5,575 nt of DNA from Desulfuromonadaceae bacterium (GTDB lineage Bacteria; Desulfobacterota; Desulfuromonadia; Desulfuromonadales; Geopsychrobacteraceae), in contig DAOWKG010000028.1 of the NCBI GenBank assembly GCA_030639985.1, forward strand, positions 1 to 5,575. The letters are read 5' to 3'. A model generated the notes under the pieces. It was not told the origin of the DNA. It was given only the letters and a program-made list of their open reading frames with translations, and did no database searches. The translations under genes were made by a program, and so were the position numbers. Below are positions 1 to 5,575 of the stretch, in pieces; position 1 is the stretch's first letter; the number at the start of each line of letters is the position of its first letter.

Positions 1-163
1 CTCCATTGATTATGATAATGCCCAGTAGTTTAGCGGGAATCTGGAGTTCGTCAATAACTTTTTGCACCTGACTACCAAAAGGGTAGGGGCAAACTTTTTG
101 TTTGAAACGATCTATGCGAAATACTCCGTGTAAACTGACGGTGATTTGTATGGTTTGTTCCAT
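1..163 (-). CDS. MoaD/ThiS-like sulfur carrier protein, 5' part only
   Basis: The first 54 codons of a small protein whose 3' end lies beyond the left edge. The translation begins MEQTIQITVSLHGVF and contains VQKVIDELQIP followed by KLLGIIIING. This is the beta-grasp pattern of the MoaD/ThiS family: an N-terminal beta hairpin, a helix, then the hydrophobic LxGIxxxNG strand. Family members are usually 70-90 residues and end in Gly-Gly, which is adenylated and thiocarboxylated to donate sulfur for molybdopterin, thiamine or related pathways. That tail is outside the window, so activity cannot be judged. The ATG at 163 is chosen because an in-frame TAA lies at 169-167, only one codon upstream, so no earlier start is possible. 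The Shine-Dalgarno is weak (only a GGA about 9 bases upstream). The gene follows the transporter on the same strand after 94 bases and could be read from the same transcript. Which pathway it serves (Moco, tungsten cofactor, thiamine) cannot be told from this fragment. Confidence 0.72.
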   Translation of the reverse strand, partial: MEQTIQITVSLHGVFRIDRFKQKVCPYPFGSQVQKVIDELQIPAKLLGIIIING

Positions 164-219
164 TATTTATGATCCAGATGGAGGTTTTAGGAGAGATATT
201 TTAGACAAAGAGTACCGCT

Positions 220-253
220 ATTTGCCCTCAAAACTACGAAAATCTGCCCTCGA
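220..253. repeat. Two 10-base direct repeats in the transporter-MoaD gap
   Basis: On the plus strand ATTTGCCCTC (220-229) and ATCTGCCCTC (242-251) match at 9 of 10 positions and start 22 bases apart, about two helical turns, so both would face the same side of the DNA. They lie in the 94-base gap between the transporter stop and the MoaD-like start. A further copy of the core is found in the transporter's upstream region (1621-1630). The spacing suggests a regulator site, but no known regulator is recognised. I see no convincing terminator hairpin in this gap. Confidence 0.3.
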
Positions 254-257
254 ACAG

Positions 258-1571
258 TTAGTTTCTCGTTACGCTTTGCAAACTCAGACCATCTCCTAGC
301 GCTAGTTTTCTTCCTCGTTCAACATTAACCTGTAACAGTAGTATCGCCCCAACAATAAAGAAAATTCCGATGGCCAGAATTGAATTTCGTGAACTACCGC
401 TGAAATCGGTAACCAAGGCAAATAATAGGGGCCCGAAGATGGTTGCAAAGCGGGAGCTTATAGAGAAGAAGCCAAAAAATTCACCACTCTTATGTTTTGG
501 AACCATACTGGCAAATAGTGACCGGCTTAATGCCTGACTACCACCCAACACGATTGCAATTACGCCACCGAGAAGCCAAAATTCAAATGATTCTGTCATC
601 TTATAAGCAAAATAACAAACCGCTAGAAATATTGCCAGACTTAGTAGAATTGCCCGAGCCGTACCAATTTTTTCACCTAGATGGGCAAAACATAGTGCCC
701 CGGGCATGGCCAAAAACTGAATCATTAAAAAGCAGCCGATGATAGTTCCTTGTCCAAATTGAAGTTCTTCGCGGGCATAAATTGCTGAAACACTGATTAT
801 TGTCTGGATGCCATCGTTGTAACAAAGAAAGGCAACTAAAAAGATCGAAAGATCACGATAGCCTAATAGCTGTTTAAATTGGTTGCAGTAGTTTTTTAAA
901 CTAAAGTGATATTGGTTTGTCGAAACTTTTTCGGTTTTAGGTAGAAATATAAAAGTGGGGAGGGCAAAAATGAACCACCAGCAAGCGGTCAATAAAAAGC
1001 CGAAACGGGTTGCCGCTCCACGGTCAACAAATCCAAAGGATTCGAATTTCAGAATTAACAAAAAAACCAGGGCGAGTAAAATTCCCCCGCCGATATAGCC
1101 ATAGGCAAATCCACGCGCCGAAAGTCGATCTGATTGGTTTACTGGAGCCAGTAGGGGGAGGTAGGCATTGTAAAAAATGTTGGCTCCGGCAAAAGCGAGG
1201 TTGCTGATGATGAAAAAAATTGCTGCCGGTAAATAATCATTGGTGCCGGTGGTCGCTAGTAATGCCGTTGCCGCACACCCGCTCAGCCAGAATCCCATCA
1301 TTAACTGTTTATGCCAGCCGTTACGATCGGCGAGAGCTCCAAGGGCGGGAGCGCTAACTGCAACCAGTAACATTGCCGCAGAGATGCTGTAACCCCACAG
1401 GCTGGCAGCGGAAAATTTATGTTCCGGGAAAAATGGTAGAATTGCACCAGTTTCAGGTACTAAAGATACAAAATAGACAGGTAGCACCGCAGCTAATACA
1501 ACGGTAGCAAAAGCGGAATTTGCCCAGTCGTAAAGACACCAGCCAAAACAGGCCTTGCGTAATGTACTCAA
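258..1571 (-). CDS. MFS transporter, UMF1 / ATG22-like family
   Basis: A complete 437-residue polytopic inner-membrane protein. The N-terminus carries WCLYDWANSAF (residues 11-21), the hallmark of the UMF1/ATG22-like major facilitators (Pfam ATG22 type). Other family-like blocks are PALGALADRNGWHK (75-88, cytoplasmic loop 2-3), FYNAYLPLLA (133-142), SARGFAYGYIGGG (151-163), LCYNDGIQT (249-257) and GGSQALSRSLFASMVPKHKSGEFFGFF (343-369, named here in parts: GGSQALSRS, then EFFGFF). About twelve hydrophobic segments can be counted, roughly 20-37, 55-80, 91-108, 115-140, 156-174, 188-210, 240-262, 273-295, 306-323, 329-347, 363-388 and 396-415, with a polar central loop at about 211-237. Yeast Atg22 exports amino acids from the vacuole; substrates of the bacterial members are mostly unknown, so none is assigned. 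The start is a TTG at 1571-1569: it has AAGGGA seven bases upstream and places the YDWANSA motif at the usual distance from the N-terminus. Length is normal and no frameshift is seen. It may be co-transcribed with the MoaD-like gene downstream. Confidence 0.88.
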   Translation of the reverse strand: MSTLRKACFGWCLYDWANSAFATVVLAAVLPVYFVSLVPETGAILPFFPEHKFSAASLWGYSISAAMLLVAVSAPALGALADRNGWHKQLMMGFWLSGCAATALLATTGTNDYLPAAIFFIISNLAFAGANIFYNAYLPLLAPVNQSDRLSARGFAYGYIGGGILLALVFLLILKFESFGFVDRGAATRFGFLLTACWWFIFALPTFIFLPKTEKVSTNQYHFSLKNYCNQFKQLLGYRDLSIFLVAFLCYNDGIQTIISVSAIYAREELQFGQGTIIGCFLMIQFLAMPGALCFAHLGEKIGTARAILLSLAIFLAVCYFAYKMTESFEFWLLGGVIAIVLGGSQALSRSLFASMVPKHKSGEFFGFFSISSRFATIFGPLLFALVTDFSGSSRNSILAIGIFFIVGAILLLQVNVERGRKLALGDGLSLQSVTRN

Positions 1572-1595
1572 AATAAATCCCTTCGGAGCAGAGAT

Positions 1596-1624
1596 GTTAT
1601 AGAGTAGATTATTTAAACGGTTGA
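1596..1624 (-). promoter_or_regulatory. Candidate sigma-70-type promoter for the transporter
   Basis: On the minus strand TATAAC (1601-1596, five of six matches to the -10 consensus) follows TCAACC (1624-1619, a poor -35) with a 17-base spacer. Transcription would begin near 1589, leaving a leader of roughly 20 bases before the TTG start. The site lies downstream of the nrdJ terminator, which is where a promoter for the transporter is needed. The weak -35 keeps this tentative. The copy of TTGAGGGCAA at 1621-1630 overlaps the -35 element. Confidence 0.35.
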
Positions 1625-1635
1625 GGGCAATTGAT

Positions 1636-1678
1636 AAAAAAAGCCTCGAATCTTGGAGGGGGGAGTAAGATTCGAGGC
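1636..1678 (-). terminator. Rho-independent terminator of nrdJ
   Basis: Read on the minus strand, GCCTCGAATCTT (1678-1667) and its exact complement AAGATTCGAGGC (1654-1643) form a perfect 12-bp stem around a 12-base loop, followed directly by seven T (1642-1636). The stop codon of nrdJ lies about 95 bases upstream, so this ends that transcript before the transporter gene. The plus strand has no T-run after the stem, so the terminator works in one direction only. The loop in the RNA is C-rich (ACUCCCCCCUCC). Confidence 0.92.
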
Positions 1679-1683
1679 GGATA

Positions 1684-1745
1684 ACAATGTCGATATTAAT
1701 ATGCTTATTTGGATAAATTGTACAGCAAATTAATGTTGATATTGT
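1684..1745. repeat. Imperfect 14-base inverted repeat in the nrdJ 3' UTR
   Basis: ACAATGTCGATATT (1684-1697) and AATGTTGATATTGT (1732-1745) are inverted copies matching at 11 of 14 positions, separated by 34 AT-rich bases. In a plus-strand RNA all three mismatches would be G-U wobbles, giving a continuous 14-pair stem; in a minus-strand RNA they would be A-C mismatches. The same arms also contain the direct repeat AATGTCGATATT / AATGTTGATATT. The stretch lies between the nrdJ stop and its terminator. The low base complexity means chance is a fair explanation. Confidence 0.3.
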
Positions 1746-1773
1746 AATATATGATTATCGTTGTGTATTTATC

Positions 1774-4002
1774 TTATGCACATTCAGAATAGCCACAGGC
1801 GTGACAGACGCAGCAGCCACCTTCATGTTCGACTGGCCCGCCACAATCGGGGCAGGCACCACCGTTATTGGTGAATTGAGTTTTTGCTTCATCATCGTTG
1901 AGCATGTGCAATTCAACCGCTTTGGCGACCGCATCGGCACATGAGGTGATCCGATTTTCACCAAATCCGGCTGGTTTATGACAGGTGATGCCGATGAGTT
2001 GCTTGACGGTTTGTCTTGCCTGCCCACCGCTACGCCACGACAATGATACCAGCCGCCCGATTGCTTCGCATTGTGATGCGGCACAACCGCCCGCTTTACC
2101 CATGGTGGTAAAGAGTTCAAAGAGCCCTTTTTCATCTTCATTGATGGTGATATAGAGGGGGCCACAACCGGTTTCCATCTGGTAGGTAGATCCCGTCAAT
2201 GCCCGTGGACGCTCCCGCTTGCGAGCCGGTTTTTTACTTTCTATCGGAATGTTAGCATCGTTATTGTGATCATCCTCAGCTTTTCCTGCCACCGAAAGAA
2301 CTTGCATGTCACGGGAACCATCGCGGTAAATGGTTACCCCTTTTAAGCCCTCTTTGTAGGCCATACGGTATACGTTGGCAACATCATCTTTGGTCGCATC
2401 ACTACAAAAATTGACAGTTTTAGATACCGCATTATCGGTATAACGTTGAAATGCCGCCTGCATTAAAATGTGATCTTTAGGGGTAATGTCGTGGGAGGTA
2501 ACAAAAACTCGTCGAACATCCTCAGGTATGGCATCAATGCTTTGTACCGTCCCTTTTTCGGCAATTTCCTGCATTAATTCAGCAGAATAGAAGCCCCGTT
2601 CCTTGGCAATTTTTTCGAATAATGGGTGAACTTCAATCAGTTTATTATTGTCGAGAACCTGACGAATATACGAAACTGCAAACAACGGTTCAACGCCACT
2701 GGAGCAGTTAGCAATGATTGAAATAGTTCCTGTCGGTGCAATAGTGGTGCAGGTAGCATTGCGGATCGGACTGGAACCAGGTTTATCGTAAATACTTCCT
2801 TTAATATTAGGGAAAGGACCCCGTTCTACAGCTAATTGAATTGATTCATCGTGCGATTTAGAGTTTATAAACCGCATTACTTTTTCTCCTAAGTCAACGG
2901 CCTCTTGACTGTTGTAGGGAATTCCCAAGAGAATCAGCATGTCGGCCCAGCCCATAACCCCGAGACCGATTTTTCGGTTAGCACGGGTCATTTCATCGAT
3001 TTCTGGGAGTGGGTATTTGTTAGCTTCGATAACGTTGTCAAGGAATCTGGTTGCCAGTTTTGTAACTTCCGCAAGTTTATCCCAGATTATTTCCCCAGCA
3101 ACAACCATATTTGCCAGATTGATAGAACCGAGATTACATGATTCGTAGGGCAGCAGTGGTTGCTCACCACAGGGGTTGGTGCTTTCAATCTCACCGATGT
3201 GGGGGGTGGGGTTGTCACGGTTAAGGCGATCAAGGAAGATGATTCCCGGCTCGCCGCTGGTCCATGCCATATCGATGATCTGGTTGAATACCTTGGTTGC
3301 ATTCAACTGTTTGGCTACTTTGCCATTACGGGGATTGATAATGTCATAATCTTCGCCATTTTCAACTGCATTCATAAAGGCTTCGGTCATCCCAACCGAA
3401 ATATTAAAGTTAGTCAAAACGGTCAGGTCGCGTTTTGCCATGATGAAATCCATGATATCGGGGTGATCGACTCGCAGAATTCCCATATTGGCGCCACGGC
3501 GGGTACCACCTTGTTTGATTGTCTCGGTAGCAGCATCAAATACCCGCATGAAAGAGATTGGGCCAGATGAAACACCGCTGGTCGAGTGTACTTCATCGTT
3601 AGCTGGGCGAATCCGTGAGAATGAAAATCCGGTGCCGCCACCACTTTTATGGATCAAGGCAGTATTTTTAATCGCTTCGAAGATGCTTTCCATCGAATCG
3701 CCGATTGGTAGGACAAAACAAGCAGATAGTTGCCCAAGTTCCCGGCCGGCATTCATCAGGGTAGGGGAGTTGGGCAAGAAATCAAGATTTGTCATTGCTT
3801 GATAATATGCAGTTTCGAAGTTGGTCTTGTTTTCACTGGTTGCTGGTTCTGCAGCATTAATTGTTTTGGCGACGCGGCGGAACATGTCCTCGGCGGTTTC
3901 GACGGTATTGCCAGAGTTATCACGTTTTAAATAGCGTTTATTTAAAACTGTTACGGCATTTTTTGAAAGATTTAAGGCGGCAGCTTTTTTAGCTTTGGTC
4001 AT
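1774..4002 (-). CDS. nrdJ: Adenosylcobalamin-dependent (class II) ribonucleotide reductase
   Basis: A complete 742-residue enzyme that reduces ribonucleotides to deoxyribonucleotides for DNA synthesis in the cytoplasm. It uses adenosylcobalamin to generate the thiyl radical, so it needs neither oxygen nor a separate radical subunit. The large-subunit N-terminal domain starts near residue 10; no ATP-cone precedes it. The barrel carries FLPNSPTLMNAGR (75-87), SACFVLP with Cys95, the glycine-rich SGGGTGFSFSRIRP (120-133), NPCGE (276-280) and APTGTISII (422-430). By family comparison Cys278 is the thiyl radical site with Asn276 and Glu280 as partners, and Cys95 and Cys289 (YESCN) are the redox pair. 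Residues about 600-700 form a TSCPD-type domain (GKAGGCAASQCEAIGR, 635-650). The tail is cysteine-rich: Cys717, 720, 730, 731, 733, 736 and 741. The ATG at 4002 is preceded by GGAGAGGAT (4017-4009), a strong ribosome binding site. No intein is present. The gene appears monocistronic, with its own promoter and terminator, and is divergent from the PIN-PhoH gene. Confidence 0.97.
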   Translation of the reverse strand: MTKAKKAAALNLSKNAVTVLNKRYLKRDNSGNTVETAEDMFRRVAKTINAAEPATSENKTNFETAYYQAMTNLDFLPNSPTLMNAGRELGQLSACFVLPIGDSMESIFEAIKNTALIHKSGGGTGFSFSRIRPANDEVHSTSGVSSGPISFMRVFDAATETIKQGGTRRGANMGILRVDHPDIMDFIMAKRDLTVLTNFNISVGMTEAFMNAVENGEDYDIINPRNGKVAKQLNATKVFNQIIDMAWTSGEPGIIFLDRLNRDNPTPHIGEIESTNPCGEQPLLPYESCNLGSINLANMVVAGEIIWDKLAEVTKLATRFLDNVIEANKYPLPEIDEMTRANRKIGLGVMGWADMLILLGIPYNSQEAVDLGEKVMRFINSKSHDESIQLAVERGPFPNIKGSIYDKPGSSPIRNATCTTIAPTGTISIIANCSSGVEPLFAVSYIRQVLDNNKLIEVHPLFEKIAKERGFYSAELMQEIAEKGTVQSIDAIPEDVRRVFVTSHDITPKDHILMQAAFQRYTDNAVSKTVNFCSDATKDDVANVYRMAYKEGLKGVTIYRDGSRDMQVLSVAGKAEDDHNNDANIPIESKKPARKRERPRALTGSTYQMETGCGPLYITINEDEKGLFELFTTMGKAGGCAASQCEAIGRLVSLSWRSGGQARQTVKQLIGITCHKPAGFGENRITSCADAVAKAVELHMLNDDEAKTQFTNNGGACPDCGGPVEHEGGCCVCHACGYSECA

Positions 4003-4034
4003 CGGTCGATCCTCTCCACGGAGCTTAAATAACT

Positions 4035-4064
4035 ATTTTATTTAGTTTAATATCAGGTTGTAAA
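4035..4064 (-). promoter_or_regulatory. Candidate sigma-70-type promoter of nrdJ
   Basis: On the minus strand TTTACA (4064-4059) and TAAAAT (4040-4035), each five of six matches to the -35 and -10 consensus, are separated by 18 bases. Transcription would start near 4028, giving a leader of about 25 bases that contains the ribosome binding site GGAGAGGAT (4017-4009). Such a leader is too short to hold a cobalamin riboswitch. AT-rich surroundings make other promoter placements possible. Confidence 0.5.
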
Positions 4065-4076
4065 TCAAGGTTGTAA
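4055..4076. repeat. Tandem 9-base repeat over the nrdJ -35 region
   Basis: AGGTTGTAA occurs at 4055-4063 and again at 4068-4076 on the plus strand, with starts 13 bases apart. The first copy overlaps the proposed -35 element of nrdJ. Two tandem copies at a promoter can be a regulator site, but the motif is not one I recognise and 13 bases is not a whole helical turn. Confidence 0.3.
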
Positions 4077-4100
4077 TATTACTAAATTAGTATTCAATAA

Positions 4101-4116
4101 ATACTATATTTTGTAT
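4101..4116. promoter_or_regulatory. NrdR-box-like palindrome upstream of nrdJ
   Basis: ATACTATATTTTGTAT matches the NrdR box consensus (acaCwAtATaTwGtgt) at 13 of 16 positions, including every strongly conserved base (C4, A6, A8, T9, T11, G13). NrdR is the ATP-cone repressor of ribonucleotide reductase genes in many bacteria, usually binding two boxes. The site is about 100 bases upstream of the nrdJ start and upstream of the proposed promoter. No second full box is seen at the usual spacing. A related perfect 13-base palindrome, TACTAAATTAGTA, sits at 4080-4092 but has its C and G one base too close. An AT-rich background raises the chance of a random match. Confidence 0.35.
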
Positions 4117-4404
4117 CGGGTGAAAATAGACCACCATATCTAGTGGCTGTCAAGGTAGAAAATTATAATATTGCTGGTTGGTTTAAATCTATAATTACTC
4201 CTTGAAATTTTCTTATTTTAGTTCTGCTTGAAGCCTGCAGTAATATTGAGTATTCTGCCGCAACTTCAATTGAAAATGGAAATTTCAATAACTAAAAGCG
4301 GTTTGAATTAGAAAATATAAACAGCGTTAAATTTTTATGGTATTGATAGTGTTATAGTTGTGAAATTAGCCGCTACAACTCTATCGAAGAAGGGGACTTA
4401 ATTG
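4117..4404. other. AT-rich upstream region of the PIN-PhoH gene
   Basis: About 290 bases with no convincing gene. Perfect TATAAT hexamers occur at 4164-4169 and 4190-4195, but neither has a credible -35 at 16-18 bases; TATAGT at 4353-4358 is better placed for the downstream gene but also lacks a good -35. The 10-base palindrome TTCAATTGAA lies at 4265-4274 and its right half can instead pair with TTTCAAT at 4283-4289. I see no riboswitch, small RNA or terminator I can support here. Confidence 0.4.
4356..4380 (+). promoter_or_regulatory. Small inverted repeat in the PIN-PhoH leader
   Basis: AGTTGT (4356-4361) and ACAACT (4375-4380) are perfect inverted arms around 13 bases, ending about ten bases before the purine-rich ribosome binding site (AGAAGGGGA, 4388-4396). 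It overlaps the possible -10 hexamer TATAGT (4353-4358), so it could be an operator half-site pair or a weak leader hairpin. Six base pairs alone is a modest signal. Confidence 0.22.
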
Positions 4405-5575
4405 ATGAAAAACTACATCCTCGATACTAATGTTTTGCTCCATGATCCGCAGGCAATTTATAAGTTTTCTGATAACAATGTGATATTGCCCCTTACCGTT
4501 ATAGAAGAAATTGATCGTTTCAAAAAAGATCAAAATGAGACCGGACGAAATGCTCGGCAAATTTCACGCTTGATTGATGGCTTTCGTTCCCAGGCTAAAC
4601 TGGTTGAGGGGGTGCCACTCGAAAACGGTGGTCTACTGAAGGTTGCCATCTATAAACAGGAGTTTTTACAAAAACTGCCACCGGAATTACGCAACGATCA
4701 AGGTGACAACCGGATTTTGGCGGTCGCTCAGGATCTGCAGGAAAATTTACCGCAGGGAACCGTTTTCTTTGTTACTAAAGATATAAATCTGCGTATTAAA
4801 GCCGATACCATCGGTTTGCAAGCTGATGATTATCAAAGTGATAAAGTTCCAATTGAAGATTTATATACCGGTACTGGTGAAGTGCAGTTGTCAAAGGAGC
4901 AAATTGATCAGTTTTATGAGCATGGCTCGTTGTCAATAGATGGGGAATTTTTTAATAATCAGGGATTGACCCTGATTGATGAAACTAATAATTCCCATAC
5001 TGCCCTTGGTCGTTATGATGCTAGCAGTAGCGAAGTGGTAGCATTAATTAAGGTGCCAAAAGAGGGGATATGGGGAATTTATCCGCGCAATCGGGAACAA
5101 CAATTTGCTGTTGATCTGTTATTGAATGAAGATGTCCAACTGGTTTCGTTAGTGGGTAAAGCTGGAACCGGCAAAACTTTATTGGCAATTGCTGCCGGGT
5201 TGGTGAAAACTGCCGATGAAAGTGCTTATAATCGACTGCTGGTTTCGCGTCCGGTTTATCCCATGGGGCGTGATCTGGGTTTTTTGCCCGGCGACATAGA
5301 AGATAAGTTGGCACCGTGGATGCAGCCGATTTTTGATAACGTCGAATTGTTATTAAGCTCCTACGATGAGGGTGGTAACCGCAAACGTGGTTATCGGGAG
5401 TTACTCGATCTGGGCTTGATGGAAATTGAACCCCTTACCTATATTCGTGGTCGTTCAATTCCGAAACAATATATGATTGTTGACGAGGCTCAAAATCTCA
5501 CTCCGCACGAAATACAAACGATAATCACCCGTGCTGGAGAGGGGACAAAGATCGTCCTCACCGGCGATCCCTATC
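4405..5575 (+). CDS. phoH2: PIN domain-PhoH ATPase fusion (PhoH2 type), 3' end missing
   Basis: The first 390 codons of a protein joining a PIN ribonuclease domain to a PhoH P-loop ATPase; the reading frame is open to the right edge. The PIN domain (about 1-135) begins MKNYILDTNVLLHDP and has the expected acidic residues: Asp7, Glu34/Glu35 in IEEIDRFK, Asp101 in GDNRIL and Asp126 in VTKDINLRIKA. A linker domain (about 140-225) follows. The PhoH part has Walker A GKAGTGKT (251-258), the PhoH signature SRPVYPMGRDLGFLPGD (280-296), Walker B MIVDEAQN (357-364) and LTGDP (385-389). PhoH2 proteins studied in mycobacteria are RNA helicase/RNases; here ATP-driven RNA unwinding with cleavage by PIN is inferred. 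Full members are usually about 430-480 residues, so some 50-80 residues are missing. ATG 4405 is chosen over the adjacent in-frame TTG 4402 because it is the stronger start codon, nine bases after AGGGG (4391-4395). It is divergent from nrdJ. Confidence 0.93.
   Translation, partial: MKNYILDTNVLLHDPQAIYKFSDNNVILPLTVIEEIDRFKKDQNETGRNARQISRLIDGFRSQAKLVEGVPLENGGLLKVAIYKQEFLQKLPPELRNDQGDNRILAVAQDLQENLPQGTVFFVTKDINLRIKADTIGLQADDYQSDKVPIEDLYTGTGEVQLSKEQIDQFYEHGSLSIDGEFFNNQGLTLIDETNNSHTALGRYDASSSEVVALIKVPKEGIWGIYPRNREQQFAVDLLLNEDVQLVSLVGKAGTGKTLLAIAAGLVKTADESAYNRLLVSRPVYPMGRDLGFLPGDIEDKLAPWMQPIFDNVELLLSSYDEGGNRKRGYRELLDLGLMEIEPLTYIRGRSIPKQYMIVDEAQNLTPHEIQTIITRAGEGTKIVLTGDPY

Noticed and set aside
178..203. 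GGAGG-containing plus-strand sequence that looks like a ribosome binding site
   Set aside because: No plus-strand gene follows it; short frames there stop almost at once.
102..299. Plus-strand 65-codon reading frame near the left edge
   Set aside because: It overlaps the MoaD-like gene and the transporter's 3' end on the other strand, has no family resemblance and no credible ribosome binding site.
1755..2165. 136-codon minus-strand frame at the 3' end of nrdJ
   Set aside because: It is an out-of-frame shadow of the nrdJ TSCPD and tail region, where the true frame has clear family motifs.
3160..3802. Overlapping plus-strand frames of 104 and 136 codons opposite nrdJ
   Set aside because: They lie antisense to the conserved catalytic half of NrdJ and follow its codon constraint; nothing in them resembles a protein family.
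1774..4002. Intein or split in the ribonucleotide reductase
   Set aside because: Such genes often host inteins, but the reading frame runs unbroken through all conserved blocks at normal length, with no intein splice-junction motifs.
4003..4030. Cobalamin riboswitch in the nrdJ leader
   Set aside because: A B12-dependent enzyme makes this plausible, but the leader from the proposed start is only about 25 bases and no B12-box-like sequence is seen upstream.
5048..5314. 88-codon minus-strand frame inside the PIN-PhoH gene
   Set aside because: It is antisense to the Walker A and PhoH signature region and has no features of its own.

Overview
The window looks like ordinary chromosomal housekeeping sequence from an AT-leaning bacterium. 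A B12-dependent class II ribonucleotide reductase, a MoaD/ThiS-type sulfur carrier and an ATG22/UMF1-type permease together suggest an anaerobe, perhaps a Desulfobacterota (deltaproteobacterial) lineage. That placement is an inference from gene content and protein flavour, not something the sequence proves. I see no mobile element, CRISPR array, tRNA or rRNA.

Layout. Bases 1-163 (minus) hold the first 54 codons of a MoaD/ThiS-like ubiquitin-fold protein, cut by the left edge. After a 94-base gap with two spaced direct repeats comes a 437-residue UMF1/ATG22-family major facilitator (258-1571, minus, TTG start). Bases 1572-1773 separate it from the next gene and hold a candidate promoter for the transporter, a strong intrinsic terminator (12-bp perfect stem plus T7) for the gene upstream, and an AT-rich 3' UTR with an imperfect inverted repeat. 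Bases 1774-4002 (minus) encode a complete 742-residue adenosylcobalamin-dependent ribonucleotide reductase (nrdJ) with all recognisable catalytic residues. A 402-base divergent intergenic region (4003-4404) contains the likely nrdJ promoter, short repeats near it, a NrdR-box-like palindrome and otherwise AT-rich sequence. From 4405 (plus) runs the first 390 codons of a PIN-PhoH fusion (PhoH2-type RNase/ATPase), cut by the right edge.

Working together. nrdJ appears to be a single-gene transcription unit ended by its own terminator. The transporter and the MoaD-like gene lie on the same strand and may be co-transcribed, although the gap between them is 94 bases. PhoH2 is transcribed divergently from nrdJ. 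No new multi-gene system is evident. The items most worth a second look are regulatory: a motif shared by the two intergenic regions flanking the transporter, a NrdR-like site upstream of nrdJ, and the C-rich loop of the nrdJ terminator.
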